The notes: a model not told the origin generated them from the letters alone. 37,000 nucleotides of DNA from Glandiceps talaboti (GCF_964340395.1 NC_135555.1:14875246-14912245); one strand, 5' to 3'. Positions 9,801-19,407 are shown, numbered from the stretch's first letter. Program-made: numbers and translations.

Positions 9801-12143
9801 CTCTGCTGTCAGTGGGGTTGTATTCACATTTGCTCATGACAAATTGAATCAGATGTAGTTTTCAGTTTTTTAGCAGATTTGGGGTAATTTGTCATTAGGT
9901 ACTGAAAAAAAAATCAGTTCTACCATGATGAACAATGACTATAATTATATAGTAGTGAGCAATTTGTACCACTCATAGAATGAAGAAATTTCTTATGAAG
10001 CCATATGCTAAGATGATGGTAGATACCTTTTGTAGGGAAGTTTTTGACTGATGTTGACCTGGGAATCCCAAACACTTCACCACTATAGTTAGGGTTGAAC
10101 TGTTTCAAGACAATGCTTATTAATACAACATCTGAGATTCACCTTATGCACCCCCTGTATCATAACTAAAAAATCACCCAAAACAGAGCTATTTTGACTG
10201 CTAGGTCGTTTCTTAAATGAATTCTTTCTTAGGTTTTGTTTTGCCTATAGACAAGTGATCTAGGTGATGATTTATGTACCTTAAACACTGCTTCTTTGCT
10301 AGAAATGAATATTTGTGATGATTGAGTTATGTACATGATAAGATAGCCTTATCAATCAAAGATGAGAATATGCTTGTTGGATGGTGGGGTTAGCCATTAA
10401 TACAGGAACCTGGGATTGAAACCTGGGACTTTCAGGTTAGTTAGAAAAATATGGATATCTATTGTAATGTGTCAATTGATTATTTTTAGATTTCACAAAA
10501 TGAAAATTATGAAATATGGATATTTTTGTTTGTAGGGATGTGAAAGTGTCACTGTACATGAAGTTAGTATTGATCAGACTGGTTTGACTATAGATGTTGA
10601 AGAGATTGCTGAAGCAGTGAAGGACTCAGATGCTGAAGGTGATGATAAAACTGGTCCTACAGCAGATGTAGAGGTATCTTCTGAAACAATGGTGCCAGAC
10701 GCTGATAGCTTTGACCAAGTTGGTCCCAGTGTGATTGCAGACATGTCTTCTGAAGCTTTGAAGGAGTCGGATGCTGGTATTATTGAGCAGACAGGCCCCA
10801 CAGAAGATGCAGAAGAGATTTCTGAAGCCGTGAAGAATGCAGATGCTGAAAGCCATGATAAAGCTGATCTTACAATAGAAGTAGGGGTATCTCCTGAGGC
10901 ATTGGCATCAGACGCTGATAGCATTGACCAAACTGGTCCCTCTGTGAATGTAGATGCATCTTCTGAAACAGTGAAGTCAGATGCTGGTATTATTGAGCAG
11001 ACATGCCCCACAGAAGATGCGGAAGAGATTTCTGTTTCTGAAGCAGTGAAGAACGCAGATGCTGAAAGCGATGATAAAGCCAATCCTACAGCAGAAGTAG
11101 AGGTATCTCCTGAAGCATTGGCATCAGATGCTGATAGCATTGACCAAACTGGTCCCACAGTAGATTTACATGTAGAAGAAATTCCTGGAGCAGTAGAGAA
11201 GACTGAACTGGAAAGCATTGATCAAAATGATACAACAGTGGATGTAGAAGCATCTTCTGAAGCGATGAAATCTGGTGTTGATAGTGTTGACCAGACTGGC
11301 TCAACAGGTGACGGAATTTCTGTAGCAGCTAAGAAGTCTGATACTGAAAGCATTTACCAGACTTGTTTAACAATGGACTTACATATCGAAGAAACTTCTG
11401 AAGAAGTCAAACAGTCTGATGCGGAAATCATTGACCAGACTGGTTCAACAGCGGATGTACATGTTGATGAAACTTCTGAAGGAGTGGAAAAGTGTGATGT
11501 TGATAACATTGGCCAAAATAGTTCAACCGTGGATGTACACGTGGCAGAAACTTCTGAAGTAGGCAATAAACCTGAAGCTGGAAGCATTGACCAGACTGGT
11601 CCCACAGTGGAGGTAGAAGTGTCCTCTGAAGCAGTGAAGTCTAACACTGATTGTTTTGACCAAGCTGATGCAACAACAGACGTTCACATACAAGAAACTT
11701 CTGAAGCAGTGAAGAAGTCTGACACTGATAGCATTGACTGGACTTGTTCAACAGTGGAGATAGAATTGTCTTCGGAAGTAGCGAACAAGTCTGGTACTGA
11801 CAGCAATAATCAGACTGCTCCCAAGGTGGATGTCGAAGGTTCTTCTGAAGTAGTAAAATCCAGTGATGAAAGTACAGATCAAGCTGTTCCTATAGTGGAC
11901 TTGCACATAGGAGAAATGTCTGACGTAGTGAAGAAGCCTGGCTCTGAAGTCATTAACCTGGATAACTCAACTGTGAATGTGCAAGTGGAAGAGACGACTG
12001 AAGCAGTCATAAAGCCTGACACTCATAGCACAGACCAGACTGGTCCTGCAGTGGAAGTCGAAGGGTCTTCTGCAACCGTGAAATCTGTTACTAAAAGCAA
12101 TGATAAAACTGATCCCACAGTGGATGTATACGTGTCTTCTTAA
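809..12143 (+). CDS. FCSK: L-fucose kinase (fucokinase), 3' fifteen coding exons, with a repeat-extended C-terminus
   Basis: The encoded enzyme phosphorylates L-fucose to beta-L-fucose-1-phosphate in the cytosolic salvage route to GDP-fucose. Exons seen: 809-868, 1239-1367, 1555-1656, 2375-2583, 2848-2984, 4004-4158, 4668-4814, 5375-5571, 5838-5941, 6692-6829, 7272-7366, 7901-7958, 8574-8834, 9501-9724 and 10536-12143. All are bounded by AG/GT and keep one frame, giving 1207 codons plus stop. The first ~310 residues match the end of the pyrophosphorylase-like half and the linker of animal fucokinases. Residues ~314-690 are the GHMP kinase domain, with the motifs [25 protein letters not shown] and LAGAGGGG all intact. 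Roughly the first 400 residues of the family lie upstream of the window. The family normally ends about 20 residues after the last conserved strand; here about 500 more acidic repeat residues follow. Identification comes from recalled family similarity and is strong. Confidence 0.93.
1239..1367 (+). CDS. FCSK: FCSK exon, beta-helix region
   Basis: Forty-three codons in phase 0, between TTCACAG and CAG|GTTAGT. The residues [13 protein letters not shown] resemble the 'LVLQGHHTRLHG' stretch of vertebrate fucokinase as I recall it. The exon leads directly, without a frame change, into the next. Confidence 0.8.
1555..1656 (+). CDS. FCSK: FCSK exon containing the NSPW..FL.RTG motif
   Basis: Thirty-four codons in phase 0. 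The text [19 protein letters not shown] matches the family stretch 'NVPWSEFFKRTGV..WDLW', which makes this a secure fucokinase exon. The donor is AAG|GTACCA. Confidence 0.88.
1874..2236. mobile_element. Foldback MITE flanked by TTAA
   Basis: The two halves are near-perfect reverse complements: TGGCCATGTGGATGAGGATT at the left, AATCCTCATCCATATGGCCA at the right. They meet around GTTATTGTACGTACAATAAC near 2050. TTAA sits at both ends (1874-1877 and 2233-2236), the target type used by piggyBac- and Kolobok-like transposases. No coding capacity. It lies in an FCSK intron. Confidence 0.8.
2375..2583 (+). CDS. FCSK: FCSK exon, linker region
   Basis: Sixty-nine codons plus two bases after TTGTAG. 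It reads [17 protein letters not shown] and later [17 protein letters not shown], matching the vertebrate 'ARLFPVLH' and 'WRASWRLSWEQLQPCLD' segments. It lies about 140 bp downstream of the foldback element at 1874-2236, which therefore sits wholly inside the preceding intron. Confidence 0.92.
2848..2984 (+). CDS. FCSK: FCSK exon, helical linker
   Basis: The first base completes an Arg codon split across the intron. Then come 45 codons beginning [16 protein letters not shown], like the family 'RRDLFFRQALHKARHVL'. The donor is ACA A|GTATGT, leaving one base for the next exon. Confidence 0.92.
3580..3603 (+). repeat. Poly-G tract, 24 bases
   Basis: An uninterrupted run of G in an FCSK intron on the transcribed sense strand. 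It could form a G-quadruplex in DNA or pre-mRNA. Exact length is uncertain because homopolymers are error-prone. Confidence 0.9.
4004..4158 (+). CDS. FCSK: FCSK exon, conserved [13 protein letters not shown] segment
   Basis: Two bases complete a split codon, then 51 codons follow. [19 protein letters not shown] and [13 protein letters not shown] are nearly identical to vertebrate fucokinase. The donor is GAG|GTATGT in phase 0. The preceding intron holds the 24-base G tract at 3580-3603. Confidence 0.94.
4668..4814 (+). CDS. FCSK: FCSK exon, RAARHYEGA segment before the kinase domain
   Basis: Forty-nine codons in phase 0, after [27 protein letters not shown] matches the family helix just before the GHMP domain. 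The donor is CAG|GTAGGT. Confidence 0.94.
5375..5571 (+). CDS. FCSK: FCSK exon, GHMP motif 1 ([16 protein letters not shown])
   Basis: Sixty-five codons plus two bases, after [22 protein letters not shown] is the first GHMP-kinase signature and contacts sugar and nucleotide in this family. [19 protein letters not shown] follows. The donor is GA|GTGAGT. Confidence 0.96.
5838..5941 (+). CDS. FCSK: FCSK exon, kinase domain strand-helix
   Basis: One base finishes the split codon. The exon then reads [19 protein letters not shown], followed by [12 protein letters not shown], aligned with the family 'LRLAVGP....VKIVCRCLADLRDYCQP'. It ends P G|GTAAAG with a codon split one base in. Confidence 0.92.
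6164..6540. mobile_element. Foldback MITE with CTACCAAACC ends and TA flanks
   Basis: TACTACCAAACCAGAGAGAC at the left is the reverse complement, with few mismatches, of the right end near 6510-6540. Inner segments also pair, for example TTGTGAACACAAAT near 6310 with ATTTGTGTTCACAG near 6374, so nearly the whole element folds back. TA at each end fits a Tc1/mariner-type target duplication. It lies in the FCSK intron between the exons at 5838 and 6692. Confidence 0.75.
6692..6829 (+). CDS. FCSK: FCSK exon, ALLKAAF...GFELQTWS segment
   Basis: Forty-five full codons between split codons. [14 protein letters not shown] and [17 protein letters not shown] match the family closely. The GHMP motif 2 starts at this exon's end (GSG) and continues in the next exon. 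Confidence 0.95.
7272..7366 (+). CDS. FCSK: FCSK exon, GHMP motif 2 (ATP-binding GLGTSS loop)
   Basis: Reads [17 protein letters not shown], the phosphate-binding loop of GHMP kinases, and ends HA|GTAAGT in phase 0. The glycine and serine residues expected for ATP phosphate contacts are present. Confidence 0.96.
7901..7958 (+). CDS. FCSK: FCSK exon, [17 protein letters not shown]
   Basis: A small 58-base exon encoding [19 protein letters not shown], essentially invariant in animal fucokinases. Its Asp within GGGWQDQ lies in the usual catalytic-site region of the family. Confidence 0.96.
8225..8280 (+). repeat. Diverged fragment related to the 1874-2236 foldback element
   Basis: CTACTTGAAAAA, then GAAGCAACATTGATCAAGTC and TGTGTT, echo CTACTTGAAAAATCAATGTG, then AAACAACAATGACTAAGTC at 1952-2000. 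No partner arm is seen nearby, so it is a one-arm remnant. Confidence 0.5.
8574..8834 (+). CDS. FCSK: FCSK exon, [14 protein letters not shown] segment
   Basis: Eighty-six codons between split codons. [19 protein letters not shown] and [18 protein letters not shown], followed by RNWYARLP, match vertebrate fucokinase almost residue for residue. The donor is GAA G|GTAACC. Confidence 0.96.
9501..9724 (+). CDS. FCSK: FCSK exon, GHMP motif 3 (LAGAGGGG)
   Basis: Begins with [20 protein letters not shown], then APGCEP, and carries [18 protein letters not shown], the third GHMP signature. It ends GLE|GTATGT in phase 0. Confidence 0.96.
10536..12143 (+). CDS. FCSK: FCSK terminal exon: last strand of the kinase fold plus a ~500-residue acidic tandem-repeat tail
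   Basis: After TTTGTAG this exon opens [16 protein letters not shown], the last conserved strand of fucokinase (vertebrate 'VEVDTQGLSLKL' by recall). It then runs open for 535 codons to a TAA. The tail is about 21 units of 22-26 residues built on [17 protein letters not shown]. It alternates short units ([10 protein letters not shown]) with long ones ([15 protein letters not shown]). It is rich in Asp, Glu, Ser, Thr and Val, with almost no aromatic residues, membrane segments or Lys/Arg clusters, so a disordered or loosely beta-rich acidic arm with many casein-kinase-2-like Ser-x-x-Glu/Asp sites is a reasonable guess. No function is known to me. Frame retention through 1.5 kb of repeat argues for real coding. 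Confidence 0.9.
   Translation, partial: GCESVTVHEVSIDQTGLTIDVEEIAEAVKDSDAEGDDKTGPTADVEVSSETMVPDADSFDQVGPSVIADMSSEALKESDAGIIEQTGPTEDAEEISEAVKNADAESHDKADLTIEVGVSPEALASDADSIDQTGPSVNVDASSETVKSDAGIIEQTCPTEDAEEISVSEAVKNADAESDDKANPTAEVEVSPEALASDADSIDQTGPTVDLHVEEIPGAVEKTELESIDQNDTTVDVEASSEAMKSGVDSVDQTGSTGDGISVAAKKSDTESIYQTCLTMDLHIEETSEEVKQSDAEIIDQTGSTADVHVDETSEGVEKCDVDNIGQNSSTVDVHVAETSEVGNKPEAGSIDQTGPTVEVEVSSEAVKSNTDCFDQADATTDVHIQETSEAVKKSDTDSIDWTCSTVEIELSSEVANKSGTDSNNQTAPKVDVEGSSEVVKSSDESTDQAVPIVDLHIGEMSDVVKKPGSEVINLDNSTVNVQVEETTEAVIKPDTHSTDQTGPAVEVEGSSATVKSVTKSNDKTDPTVDVYVSS
10584..12140 (+). repeat. Coding minisatellite of the FCSK tail, 66-78 bp units
   Basis: Units differ in length only by multiples of three. 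A higher-order copy is visible: the ATGCTGGTATTATTGAGCAG segment at 10771 returns exactly 210 bases later at 10981, with three consecutive units matching on either side and one two-codon insertion. Local amplification of three units at a time is therefore fairly recent. Confidence 0.9.
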
Positions 12144-13680
12144 TTAATTATCAAGTTTGATACTGATTGATACTGTAGGATTGAGTAAACTGCTGCGATA
12201 GTCAGTGCTTCTACTGGTGAAATTCAGAGAGCAGAGTAGATTTTTCGATCACTACTGCTGAAGTTGCAACAACAGGTGCCACAGACAGGTCTACAGCTGA
12301 ACAAGAACGGAGGTTATGAGAATGGTGTGGTTAAGGTTATCTTTAGTCACACTGTGACAAAAGTCAACAATTAGACATGAATATTGATGAAAATTCCGCC
12401 AGAAACCCTTCAGGGTTGAAGTAGCTAAGTAGGAAATAGACGTCTGAATTTGTGTGTTTACAAGGAAAATTCTAATCTTATGATGCATGTAGTCTGTAAT
12501 GCATGCTATGATGGGTCGCTCTCATGCTATCAACAAAACTCCTTTCACGTAGGAGCAGGCCAGTGAGGTCATGGTGCATTTAACAGTCTAATGATGTGTG
12601 GTGCTACTGGGATAGAACACTAACAATGACAACTGTACACGCACAGAGCCACAGGATGGATGTACAAAGAGGAGAAGTTAGGGATTAAACTCCTAGGGAG
12701 CTAACTTACGAAGTTTGGAACTATTATACAGTCACAGACACAGCCTGCAGGTGCTATTCATTACAAATCTGGATGCCTCTGGAATACACATGATATCCTA
12801 GTTAGGTTTGGTTGACATGCTAGGACGCAATGAAGTATTAAGGCTGCTACAAAGTAACAATCTATATACATGGGTCATATACATGAAAAATGCAGTGCAT
12901 ATCTAAAGTAGTATACGATGGGTCAATCTTTACAGAAATAAGATTTGCAGTGTATAACTTAGTTAACTTATGCAGGATTTGATGCCAATGTTAGTAGGAT
13001 ATTACAATTAAAATCACGAAACCTGAAAACAAAATGCCATCTGGTTTGACAGAAATCTTGCCAACAGTGCTACATTTTATCACCTGGCTTGTATCAATAT
13101 GTTGTAACAATAGTTTTAGTTTGTGTCTTTCTTAGAAAACCGAAGGCTCAACTACCAGGGTAATAAGTTTCGGTTTTAATAGCAAAGGAGAGCTCTTTGT
13201 TTGGATGTGGGTTTTTTTTCCACTGCTTAAATTTCATGATGTGGTTATCATTAAATTATTGGTCTTCGGTATACAAAGATCATAGAATTAACTTGTCCAT
13301 AATCTATCACTTAGTGATCAGTGTATTATGATATTACAAACTTTAAAAAAACAAGTCTTCCAATAAATCATTGATTGAGGGCGCTCTTATTAATATGACC
13401 GCTATTGGCATCAGACTTGTCCCAGGATGAATATTGAAATGTCTCCTGAAGTAATGGAGAAGGCAAAACTTCAAAAGATTGACTTAAATGCTCCAGCTGT
13501 AAGGAGTTTGACGTTACCACCTTAAAGAACAAAGTCATACAATATACTTTTGTTTGAGGGCGCTCTTAAAAATGTGACCACGTTTTTCAATGATTGATGG
13601 TAAATTGTGCAATGCTGGTTATGGAATGCAACACATATTTTACAACTCACTCATATAAGTTACCACATGGTTAACATTTC
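12144..13680 (+). other. FCSK 3' region with vestigial repeat units; candidate poly(A) signals
   Basis: No further gene is seen. The repeat text continues in frame just past the stop (KFDTD at 12153-12167) before a TGA. A decayed unit lies at about 13402-13503, where TTGGCATCAGAC is followed by text translating as MNIEMSPEVMEKAKLQ. Candidate poly(A) hexamers are ATTAAA at 13250 and AATAAA at 13362; neither can be proven from sequence. GAGGGCGCTCTTA occurs twice (near 13378 and 13557). Confidence 0.5.
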
Positions 13681-14449
13681 TTGACCAGATGTGTGGAAAA
13701 TGCCAAGCATAGTTTAATCCGTATTCTTATAATTTTTCCACCAAGAATAGCGAGTTTCATAACCATATGGGAGAAATTTTCAATAAAACATGCAGAAACA
13801 GTACAGCCAATATTGTGTACATACATATACATGGGGAAAAGCTACAGGCAGCAATTACTTGACTTATGATATTTGTGGGTACACTTCCGTGCAATTCATT
13901 GATACAAAGGTACTTACGTGGACAACACAGTATTTTTTTAATACAAGGGAGATTTTTGAAAAATGTCCAAAAGGGTGCATGTGTAGAAAAAGAAATAAAA
14001 GAAATACACATTGGAGAAATTTGAAGTTTGTCTGTCTGTTTATTTATTTTATATGAAGTTGATTGATTACATCTTGACCTTTGACACAGAGGATGCCCTG
14101 AGATCTGTGTGAGATGAATTTGAAGACACTAAGGGATGATCACATAATGTAACACGCGCTCAAAAAACAAACTTCATTCATTTAGGGGGGAGGGGGTCCA
14201 TTTTCGCACTTCTAACCAAGTTTGGAAAAATTTCACGCCTTCAATGATACAAGCTTCAATCTGTATTTACTACTAACTAAGATGTTGATAAGGTGATAAA
14301 AAGTTACTTCAAATGTGAGATACAGTGCTGGGTTTGCAGTTATATACTGTATAGTATTTTGATGAGATCATCTCCGTAAAAACATGTTCATATGGTTGGA
14401 ACTTCTTGTTTTTACTGTCATGTTTTATATTACATCAATGAGATGTGAA

Positions 14450-14512
14450 CTAGTGATGTGACCACAACAATAAACCTCAGACCACTCATATTTTTTAGTG
14501 GTCTGAGAATAA
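14450..14512. repeat. Short perfect hairpin CTCAGACCACT / AGTGGTCTGAG
   Basis: An 11-bp perfect inverted repeat around an AT-rich loop. No gene is close. It could be a tiny MITE core; no clear target duplication is seen. Confidence 0.6.
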
Positions 14513-14719
14513 ACATGTGATGTCATACTTGTGAATGCTGGAGAGGGAGTTTTTGTCCTAAACAAACAATGTTCATTTATTTAGCTTGTGTGACATTGTG
14601 CACTCGTCCCAAAGATTTTTACTTTGATATGTTGTGACCTGAGAGTTCTCTGAGACTAATACACTAAACTCAGTCATATGAAATGGGGGTGGGGGAGGGG
14701 GGTTGAATGAAGGATTGTT

Positions 14720-15215
14720 TGGTTTAAGAGCTGTTCATATAACAGAGTTCATGAAAGACTGGTATTATATTCATATTACAGAGGTCAGGTACAGTTAATA
14801 TAACAATGCTCATATAACAGAATGTTCACATTACACATGCCGTAAGATTCTTTTGTTAGGCAATGTTCATATTACACAGGTTATGGAAGATTGTTTTATA
14901 TACCAAAGTTCATATTACAGAAGTCTTGGCAGATTACTTGGTATACCAGAATGTTCACATTACTGAGGTCATGTACCATAACAAAACAGAGTATTCATAT
15001 AGCAGAGTACATGTAAGAGTATTTGTTACACCAGAATGTTCATATAATGGAGTTCATGAAAGATTGATATAACAGAAAGTTCACATAACAGAGTATATGA
15101 AAGATCGGCATTACGATGTTCACATTACAGAGGTCATGACAAATATTTTGATAAACCAGAATGTTCAGATAACAGTATGTTTGTTATAACAGAATGTTCA
15201 CTATAACACAGTAAA
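14720..15215 (+). repeat. Tandem repeat of TGTTCATATTACAGAGGTCA-type units
   Basis: Roughly 12 degenerate units of about 35-45 bases, each with GTTCATATTACAG (or AACAG) and a following TCATGAAAGAT-like piece. It lies between the two genes with no associated coding sequence. Confidence 0.8.
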
Positions 15216-15219
15216 TTAT

Positions 15220-17990
15220 TTCAAGTCAAAGTGCATCAGGTGTACATTGTAAATCACGATTACTATGATTTCAAAAAACAAACAAACAAACGAACAAATA
15301 ATATCAAATGTGACAATGTTGAATGTGTTTTATTTATACACACCAAGTTACAAGCTACCAAGTGTACAAAAAGTGAAATATTTTCACCCAAACATATCAA
15401 TTTACAAACTATAAAATTTAAAGTAAAAAGTGTGAATTTTAACCCGTAGATACCAAATGACAAGAGTTCAAATTTATCTACAGCAAATTTCACAACACTG
15501 TCCAGCTTTTCTGTTCGATACAACCAGAAACCAACAAGAAAGTGCATATGCCACACTTCAATAGCAAGATTGCAATTTTTGCTACATTTAGTCTAAATGA
15601 AATAAACCATTTAACTGTATTGCAACTCCATGCAGACACTCGGGCACCAATGTTTTTCTTAGCATCAAAGAACTGATGACGGACACATAAAATGTCCTTT
15701 GTGGTGTTCATTTGATGTCTGTATGGTGCGCATGTGTAGTTCATTTCACTTACACAAAATGTAGCCAGAAACTGTACTCATTCAATCTTGCTATCTTAAA
15801 GTGTAGCATGTCCAGTTTCTTATTGGTTTCAGCATGGTTGTATCAAAGAGAAATGCTGCACGGTATTGTGAAACTTGCTGTATACTCGGATATGTGAAAG
15901 TGTTACACTGTAATATAATCCCCTTAAATGAAGTTTTGCAAAATATATGAACTCTAGAAAAAAGTACATAAAAAAACCATGATATACTTATAAACACTGA
16001 AATGCCATTGTCGTGTGTGGTGTGCACTTATCTACTGATATTGTGCCTAAATTTAATATTGAAGGGTATCACCACTCTAGAAAATAAAGATATTTTCATG
16101 AACTTTTGGTTCTGGAGAGTCATTGCATGGTTTTAAATCACCTACATTGTATATGATTTCAGACCTCATTTGGGGATCTTTTCTGTGTGCCACATTGCCT
16201 CATGGGAGTCAGCAGACATGTTTATCAGTGCAATGGTTGAACAATAAATATTCATGACTCCTAAATGCCTATTACCTTCAGTGAAATCATGTGTAATGTA
16301 CAACCATGAAATGACTCTCCAGAACCCAAAGTAACTTAAATGTCATATTTCCAGGAAAAACATTCCCCTTTATTTCAGTCGCAAGTGATTTTTTCTTGAC
16401 TGGAAGAACGCGAAAATTCCAGGGGTCACATGGGTTACACATAAAAGTAATAATATGAATAAATTTGCATTTATAATGATTCACTTGTTTCATATTTTGA
16501 TAAAAGTATCAAAACAATTAATTATTGATCATTGTAAATGCTGATTGGTCGATGACCAGATGGTAGGCTGCTATCTGACAGGTGATTGGTGAAATATTTC
16601 AGTGCGTACTACAAAAGTAAGGAGGTAAAAGTCAGGTATTACAATGTGATAATGTGACATGTCTGGGATAAATACTCTTGAACTTGTTAAGTTTATACAC
16701 ATGTAAAATGCGGGTCAAAACAAAATTATCAGAAATACTTCATCTACATCTGTTGATGCTTTAGTATTCGTAAAAACTATTGTACAACGTAAATGAGTTA
16801 TATAGGCCAATTTCATTAAAAATCAAAGCTGACAAATCTCTGCATATAAGTTCTGGGTCCTTTTTGAAATAAGGAAAGAACTTTGCACATTCCACATAAT
16901 GTTTTCAAAGAAATAAGCACGTTTTTATTTTCCAGTAGATATTTATACCTACATGTACTGTAAACCTGGATATTTTCGCTGAAGAGTTATTTTCGCTTAT
17001 TTTGCTGGAAACCAAAAATGCAAAAATAAGTAGTGACTAAAGTACCTTCTTGTACATGAACACAATGTCTAGTAATCAGTAAAAATATATTTGAGAACCA
17101 GCTGAAAATTGTAAAAGCGCTAGTGATGAAAATATCTAGGTTTACTTGGCAGCCATTTTGGTTTCTAAAATCAACTCATTGTAATATCATTTTGACAACT
17201 TTTTTCAAAAAATTTCACATGGACTGACTCCTGGATTTTTTCTTGTATTTGAACTGAGCTTGAGTTGACGGCTTGACAAAATTACGGCAAACGTTCATTT
17301 TTTTTAAAACTGAGGTACATACTACGTGAACAGAATGAAGAACAAAACTGTACATGACACAGCCTGTGATAAAATACACCCTCATGAAAATCGACGAATG
17401 TTTTTTTAAAAAATTCTTAAAATTGAATACATGATTCTATAGTGATTGTAGATATAAATTTCTGAGTAAAAATTTTTTTTTTTTTTTAAATCTATACAGC
17501 ACGTGTGCACCACAAAAATCACATCACAAAATTTCAAACAGTGCAACTACATTAAATTTCCTTAAAATTGAGTGCAGTTATGTTTTGAAATCTTGATGAG
17601 CATTTCACATCAAAGTTGGCTTTGTTGGAGAAAACTCTGATTTTGTTGGATACATTATTGAAATTACACGATCTTGCTTTTAAAAAACATAGCCTAATAG
17701 ACTACAGTAAATGTTTTTTTTTTTATATATTGAAGTTAAAATCTCTTAATTCTATATACCCTGTGAGTCTGAAACATATCATAATTGATTCAAAGTACGG
17801 TAACTGTACTATCAACATAAATATTAATCAAACACACAAGCTAAGTTTATAGTAGCCTTTATAAAACAGGGCGATGACAGCCCTATGTGCAATATAATTA
17901 TATGTATTATTTGTAAATAATATTAATGGCTATCACTTATACTTATTTTATAGCCAAACACTATTTTACTGAGTCTATAGTAGGCTCCAA
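15220..17990. other. AT-rich intergenic stretch with no recognised gene
   Basis: Open frames here are short, lack similarity I recognise and show no splice-supported continuation. The only structure I can support is the inverted repeat at 16099-16335. Poly-A/T runs are common (for example near 17470 and 17715). Confidence 0.6.
16099..16335. repeat. Inverted repeat with ~35-50 bp arms
   Basis: ACTTTTGGTTCTGGAGAGTC and following bases pair with GACTCTCCAGAACCCAAAGT near 16312, separated by about 170 bases. A probable degenerate MITE; ends and target duplication are not clear. Confidence 0.65.
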
Positions 17991-17994
17991 GATC

Positions 17995-18797
17995 TACTGC
18001 ACAGCTAGCTAAAAATCTACATGCCTGTGACAGGAATGACCATGCACTCATTTGCATATCAGCTACAGATCTACATGCCTGTGACAGGAATGATTCATTT
18101 GCATATCAGCTACAAATCTACATGCCTGTGACAGGAATGACCATGCACTCATTTGCATATCAGCTACAGATCTACATGCCTGTGACAGGAATGACTCATT
18201 TGCATATCAGCTACAGATCTACATGCCTGTGACAGGAATGACTCATTTGCATATCAGCTACAGATCTACATGCCTGTGACAGGAATGACTCATTTGCATA
18301 TCAGCTACAAATCTACATGCCTGTGACAGTAATGACTCATCTACATATCAGCTACAAATCTACATGCCTGTGACAGGAATGACCATGCACCCATTTGCAT
18401 ATCAGCTACACCTGTGACAGGAATGACTCATTTGCATATCAGCTACAAATCTACATGCCTGTGACAGGAATGGCTCATTTGCATATCAGCTACAGATCTA
18501 CATGCCTGTGACAGGAATGACTCATTTGCATATCAGCTACAAATCTACATGCCTGTGACAAGAATGACCATGCAACCATTTGCATATCAGCTACAGATCT
18601 ACATGCCTGTGACAGGAATGGCTCATTTGCATATCAGCTACAGATCTACATGCCTGTGACAGGAATGACTCATTTGCATATCAGCTACAAATCTACATGC
18701 CTGTGACAGGAATGACTCATTTGCATATCAGTTACAAATCTACATGCCTGTGACAGGAATGACAATGCACTCATTTGCATATCATTTGCATGCAGGT
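17995..18797 (+). repeat. 47/54-bp satellite, about 16 copies, with octamer and AP-1 motifs
   Basis: Each unit contains CTACATGCCTGTGACAGGAA and ends TCATTTGCATATCAGCTACA. Two length forms alternate irregularly: 47 bp with GACTCATTTG, and 54 bp with an added CATGCAC. ATTTGCAT is the reverse complement of the POU octamer ATGCAAAT. In most 47-bp units TGACTCA (AP-1 consensus) overlaps it. The array sits between the convergent genes. Confidence 0.92.
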
Positions 18798-19407
18798 ATG
18801 CAATAATGTTGTTTTCTTTTTGGCATTTGCACTGCAGTGCATATACCACTAGTTTGCATGCACATCGTTGCAAGTGATCACTGGTACATATGTAAAACTG
18901 CATACAATATTGGCAAGTACCGGTACGTATATAATAATTTTTTATTAAATTGTGAAGCTGTGGCAGTGAAATCATGGGTTCACTATTTCAAAACAATGTC
19001 AGATAACCTTTCTGTACAAAAACAGCCTCGATGTCCATTTACTATAAATTCATAGGTCAGAGTTCATGGTAAGGTGAAAGTTCATAAACTGCATATATTA
19101 CCATCTTGACTTTTAGTGAATTTTACTTGATTTACTTCTTTCTGATAGAAATACTGATTAAGATTTTATCTACCCATATCGAAAAATTATGATTTAAAAA
19201 ATGAAGAGATTTATACTTTTCTTCAATGCATTGGTATTTCTTTTTGGATATTACTGACAGTATTCCCAGAATACAAAACACTTCAGATGTCGTTAAAAAG
19301 GAATGAACATCTGGACATACAGCACCAAAAGCTCTCATGGGACATACTGTGTGCGTTCCATAATCCAAGCTGAAAAGCTTTTCGACAAAACTAAGGTGTA
19401 TCACTTC

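Noticed and set aside
10574-11218. Ser/Ala-rich open frame on the minus strand opposite the fucokinase tail
   Set aside because: Antisense shadow of the in-frame repeat array. The plus frame continues directly from a conserved fucokinase exon.
13681-14056. Two overlapping short open frames after the FCSK 3' region
   Set aside because: AT-rich, no similarity recognised, and open frames on both strands of the same segment.
16520-16600. Promoter with two GATTGGT (CCAAT-box) motifs
   Set aside because: No gene starts nearby on either strand; the motif alone is too common.
17995-18797. CRISPR-like array
   Set aside because: The whole unit is repeated with no unique spacers, and the context is an animal genome.
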